From: CAZCQP01 sp964500895
GTDB lineage: Bacteria > Bacillota > Clostridia > Lachnospirales > JAISER01
DNA: 14,096 nucleotides
Direction: 5' to 3'
Assembly (NCBI GenBank): GCA_964500895.1
Contig: CAZCQP010000059.1
Location: 1-14,096, forward strand
How positions within the stretch are numbered: the first letter of the stretch is position 1; each line of letters opens with the position of its first letter. Below, piece by piece: positions 14,079-14,096 of the stretch. The translations under genes and the position numbers were made by a program. The notes beneath the pieces are model-generated. The model searched no databases, was not told the DNA's origin, and worked only from the letters and a program-made list of their open reading frames with translations.

Positions 14079-14096
14079 GCGGGTGTAGTTCAATGG
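14079..14096 (+). tRNA. 5' end of a tRNA gene, probably tRNA-Gly, cut by the window edge
   Basis: The last 18 bases, GCGGGTGTAGTTCAATGG, match the acceptor 5' strand (GCGGGTG), the TA at positions 8-9 and the D-arm start (GTTC...GG) of Firmicute tRNA-Gly. The anticodon is outside the window, so the amino acid is inferred from this 5' sequence only. A consensus promoter lies directly upstream, and other tRNA genes may follow. Confidence 0.75.

Noticed and set aside
1..14096. Mobile element, CRISPR array, toxin-antitoxin or defence system
   Set aside because: No spaced repeats, transposase, integrase or defence-type domains are visible; nearly all sequence is assigned to housekeeping or envelope genes.

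Overview
The window looks like chromosomal housekeeping DNA from a spore-forming Gram-positive bacterium, most likely a member of the Clostridia. The evidence is an alpha/beta-type small acid-soluble spore protein at the left edge, strong AGGAGG-type ribosome binding sites, sigma-A promoters close to consensus, and a DUF1385-prmC-prfA gene order that I recall as common in Clostridia. I see no transposase, phage gene, CRISPR array or defence island. No gene-free stretch exceeds about 170 bases.

Layout. Positions 1-974 (minus strand) hold the 5' part of the spore-protein gene and sfsA. A divergent promoter region follows, then the only plus-strand protein gene, an unrecognised 496-aa cytoplasmic protein with a very acidic tail (1069-2559). 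It converges on a tightly coupled minus-strand run, lepB > rbgA > rnz > tsaD (5958 down to 2581), whose successive stop and start codons overlap. Upstream of that run is rplS (L19), with its own extended -10 promoter, a leader hairpin and a terminator. Further upstream are a polyprenyl-phosphate-type GT2 glycosyltransferase and a 986-aa membrane protein that joins two GT-C-like regions around a discoidin-like domain. The right part (10524-13908, minus) is a DUF1385 membrane protein > prmC > prfA > a SHOCT-like small protein with a cysteine-rich tail. At the right edge, a consensus promoter drives a tRNA gene, probably tRNA-Gly, that runs out of the window.

How the genes work together. PrmC methylates the GGQ glutamine of the release factor encoded next to it. 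RNase Z and TsaD both act in tRNA maturation, while RbgA and L19 belong to 50S ribosome assembly. LepB serves protein export. The GT2 enzyme plausibly makes the lipid-linked sugar that the large PMT-like protein uses on the outer face of the membrane. The least understood parts are the acidic-tail protein, the cysteine-tailed SHOCT-like protein, DUF1385 and the two-headed glycosyltransferase. None of these is clear evidence for a new multi-gene system.
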